From: Phycisphaerales bacterium
Lineage (GTDB): Bacteria > Planctomycetota > Phycisphaerae > Phycisphaerales > UBA1924
Assembly: GCA_020850415.1 (NCBI GenBank)
Contig: JADZER010000018.1
Coordinates: forward strand, 1-64,000
Direction: 5' to 3'
DNA length: 64,000 nt
Within the stretch, counting starts at the first letter, position 1, and each line of letters starts with the position of its first letter. A program made the translations under genes and the position numbers. Below are positions 62,115 to 64,000 of this stretch, piece after piece. Under the pieces are notes generated by a model. The model saw nothing but the letters and a program-made list of their open reading frames with translations. It searched no databases and had not been told where the DNA came from.

Positions 62115-63289
62115 GCCCCGCCGACCCCCGTTCCCGCAAACCCGGCCGCCTGCTGGTGGTGCTGCCCTCGTGGCTGGGCGATGGCGCGATGGCGACGCCG
62201 GCGCTGCGTCGGCTGCGGGATGCGCTGCCGGGCTCGTACATCGCGGGCCTCGCGCGCTCGGGCGTGGCCGAGTTGCTCGCGGGCACGGTGCTGCTGGATG
62301 AGATCCTGATCGAGCGGGCGTCGGGGGTGATGGGCCCCAAGCGTGCGGCGGCGAAGGTCCGGCCGCTGCGGTTCGAGGCGGCGCTCTTGCTGACCAACTC
62401 GTTCTCGACGGCGCTGGTGGCGCGGATCGCGGGGATCCCGCGCCGGGTGGGCTACGACCGCGACGGGCGGGGGATGCTGCTGACCGAGCGGCTGAGCGCG
62501 CCGGAGTGGCCGGGGAGCACCGCCCGCAAGCGACGCTGGGCGCCGGTGTCGGCGGTGGCGTACTACGACGCCGCGGCAAGGGCGCTGCTGGGCGACCCGG
62601 CCCCGCCGTTCGAGGACCTGGAGGACCCGATGGCGGTGCTCGCGCCGGGGGCGGTGCTGGAGCTGCCACTGAGCGAGGCTGACAGGGCGGCGGGGGCGGC
62701 GGTGCTGGCGTCGGCGGGGGTCGGGGCGCGGGAGCCGATCGCGGTGCTGAACCCGGGGGCGAACAACCCCGCCAAGCGCTGGCCCCCGGAGCGGTTCGGG
62801 GCGGTGGCCGCGCACCTGGGCGCGGCCCACGGGCTGCGGGTGCTGATCAACACCGGGCCCGGGGAGGAGGAGGTATGTCGCGCGGTCGTGGCGGCGTGCC
62901 CGGGGGCGGTGGCGCTGGCTCCGCACGGGCAGACCCTCGCCGGGCTGCGGGCGATCCTGGCCCGGGCGCGGCTGCTGGTGACCAACGACACCGGGCCCCG
63001 CCATCTGGCGGGGGCGTTCGGCACACCCACCGTCGCCCTCTTCGGGCCCACCGACCCCCGCTGGACGACGCTGCCGGAGCGGGCGCCGGGGGCCGACCCG
63101 CCCCGCGAGATCCGGCTGGCGGCGGGCTGGCTGGGGGAGGCCCCGCTGCCCCCCGACCAGATCGCGGACGAGCACCCCGACCGCTGCCGCATCGACCGGG
63201 TGAGGGTGGGGGAGGTGCTCGGCGCGGTCGATCGGCTGCTGGGGGCGTCGTCCGGTTCGCGCGAACCGGGGGTGCGGATCGGCCGATAG
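62111..63289 (+). CDS. ADP-heptose:LPS heptosyltransferase (WaaF/RfaF-like)
   Basis: This 392-residue GT9-family glycosyltransferase transfers heptose to the LPS core. Visible are the N-terminal PSWLGDGAMATPALRRLR, the ADP-heptose binding segment NPGANNPAKRWPPERF and the C-terminal NDTGPRHLAGAFGTPTVAL with FGPTDPRWT. The GTG start overlaps the GmhB-like stop (GTGA). It is probably cytoplasmic at the inner membrane face. This pair suggests that the organism makes a heptose-containing envelope polysaccharide, in line with some planctomycetes making LPS. Confidence 0.92.
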   Translation: MSPADPRSRKPGRLLVVLPSWLGDGAMATPALRRLRDALPGSYIAGLARSGVAELLAGTVLLDEILIERASGVMGPKRAAAKVRPLRFEAALLLTNSFSTALVARIAGIPRRVGYDRDGRGMLLTERLSAPEWPGSTARKRRWAPVSAVAYYDAAARALLGDPAPPFEDLEDPMAVLAPGAVLELPLSEADRAAGAAVLASAGVGAREPIAVLNPGANNPAKRWPPERFGAVAAHLGAAHGLRVLINTGPGEEEVCRAVVAACPGAVALAPHGQTLAGLRAILARARLLVTNDTGPRHLAGAFGTPTVALFGPTDPRWTTLPERAPGADPPREIRLAAGWLGEAPLPPDQIADEHPDRCRIDRVRVGEVLGAVDRLLGASSGSREPGVRIGR

Positions 63290-63378
63290 ACCCTTGGCCG
63301 TCGAGCCTTGACGGGGCGGGCGTCGGCCCTACCATGAGGGGCTCGGCCCGGCCGGCCGGGCGACAACCAGACCCGTTC

Positions 63379-63454
63379 GGGGGCGTAGCTCAGTTTTGGT
63401 AGAGCGCTTCCATGGCATGGAAGAGGTCGAGAGTTCGAGTCTCTTCGCCTCCAC
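63379..63454 (+). tRNA. tRNA-Ala(GGC)
   Basis: The cloverleaf is complete. Acceptor GGGGGCG/CGCCTCC contains the G3:U70 pair diagnostic of alanine tRNA; the anticodon arm CTTCC-ATGGCAT-GGAAG gives anticodon GGC; the T arm is GAGAG-TTCGAGT-CTCTT; A73 is present. CCA is not encoded. It is followed by a strong terminator. Confidence 0.97.
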
Positions 63455-63463
63455 TGAACACAC

Positions 63464-63501
63464 ACGCCGCAGGCGGCTCCGCCTGCGGCGTGCGTCTTTT
63501 T
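63464..63501 (+). terminator. Rho-independent terminator after tRNA-Ala
   Basis: CGCCGCAGGC...GCCTGCGGCG forms a 10-bp GC-rich stem, followed by TGCGTCTTTTT. This is a typical terminator for the tRNA transcript. Confidence 0.9.
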
Positions 63502-63663
63502 GGATGGCGCGTTCCGCCTAACAGACGACGACCGTGACCCGGGCCCGCCGATAAGTTTCTCGTTTGGCTGGGCAAACGCGTTTCCTGCTGCACCTTGACC
63601 GAGAAGCGCCGGGGCTCCGCGTGGGGGTCGGTGTCGCCTGGGATGGGTGCAGAGGGAGTCGCA

Positions 63664-64000
63664 CATGCGGGATCAGACTCGGTGGGTCGCCGTGGCGTTG
63701 GGGCTGGGCGTGTCGTCGAGCGCGTGGGCGCAGGCGCTGAACTTCACCGTCGAGTTCGACGGGATGATCAACGGCGAGCCGCTGCTCGCGACGGGCTCGG
63801 GCTCGATGGACCGGCGGGGGCAGGGCAACAACTTCGGGGAGATCGACTTCGAGGATCTGCCCGGCGGGTTCGACCCCTTCGCGGTGGACACGCTACTGAC
63901 GAACATCTGCCCCAACGGATTCCGGGCGGAGGGCGGCTCGGACAATCTCTGGGACCTCGCGGGCGGGAGCTACGGGATCGAGCGGACCTTCCAGTGGATC
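63664..64000 (+). CDS. Secreted protein, N-terminal part (cut by window end)
   Basis: 112 codons of a protein beginning MRDQTRWVAVALGLGVSSSA are present. The signal peptide ends near WAQA. The mature part begins LNFTVEFDGMINGEPLLATG and continues DLPGGFDPFAVDTLLTNICP. No family is recognised; planctomycete secreted proteins with GC-type or PEP-CTERM anchors often start this way. AGGGAG lies 7 nt before the ATG. The 3' end is beyond the window. Confidence 0.75.

Noticed and set aside
60302-63289. 995-aa fused ORF ending in the heptosyltransferase
   Set aside because: It runs through the MITE, antisense of the sigma gene and out-of-frame GmhB; the true start is the GTG at 62111, overlapping the GmhB stop.

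Overview
The window is about 70% GC and reads as chromosomal DNA of a planctomycete, most likely of the class Phycisphaerae. The evidence is the family content: a DUF1501 protein beside PSD1-type (DUF1549/DUF1553) and DUF2231/LRR cytochromes, a GC-type dockerin-anchored secreted protein, HAF-repeat and FGE-like secreted proteins with PEP-CTERM-like tails, a HYExAFE protein, prepilin-type proteins with an H-x-DG style C-terminus, and many small proteins of planctomycete type. GTG starts and 4-base overlaps are common, and there is one TTG start. All calls come from reading the sequence; no database search was run.

Layout. 1-5.4 kb: PrkA kinase (cut by the window edge), IspF, a small lipoprotein, a secreted pseudopilin-like protein and an inositol-monophosphatase-family phosphatase. 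5.5-17 kb: a dockerin protein and a surface/degradation block (DUF1501, two multi-domain cytochromes, a GH2 glycosidase). 17-20 kb: a coiled-coil membrane protein, a multi-pass membrane protein and a Tdh-like dehydrogenase. 20.4-28.6 kb: a nine-gene type II secretion-like operon (F, G, I-, J-, K-, C-, L-, M-like, then a TPR lipoprotein) without D or E. 28.7-31.2 kb: an HTH/membrane protein, a HAF-repeat protein and a decayed VCBS/FG-GAP remnant. 31.4-36.2 kb: a compact phage-like cassette (self-cleaving S24 repressor, double-HTH protein, ABC ATPase, GNAT acetyltransferase, 78-aa protein, terminase large subunit). 36.3-43.2 kb: small membrane and acidic proteins, a 989-aa BNR/sortilin-like lipoprotein and a zinc-ribbon membrane protein. 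43.4-51.7 kb: a lipase-like lipoprotein, MlaD, two MlaF-type ATPases, a DUF4190-like protein, a cysteine desulfurase and a ROK kinase. 51.7-59 kb: a large signal peptidase I, RicT (PSP1), three small membrane proteins, HYExAFE and a GH31 glucosidase. 59-64 kb: an FGE-like protein, an ECF sigma factor, a GmhB-like phosphatase with a heptosyltransferase, tRNA-Ala(GGC) with a terminator, and the start of a secreted protein.

Two things stand out. First, the 31.4-36.2 kb cassette pairs an ABC ATPase and a GNAT enzyme (the two halves of the COG2401 architecture) with an intact terminase and an SOS-style repressor, but no capsid, portal or integrase gene is nearby. Second, the intergenic DNA is saturated with palindromic repeats of at least eight sequence families. 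Several have entered genes without breaking the frame: three 123-bp units in a cytochrome gene, an approximately 102-bp octamer hairpin in the cysteine desulfurase, and a REP at the start of the same cytochrome gene.
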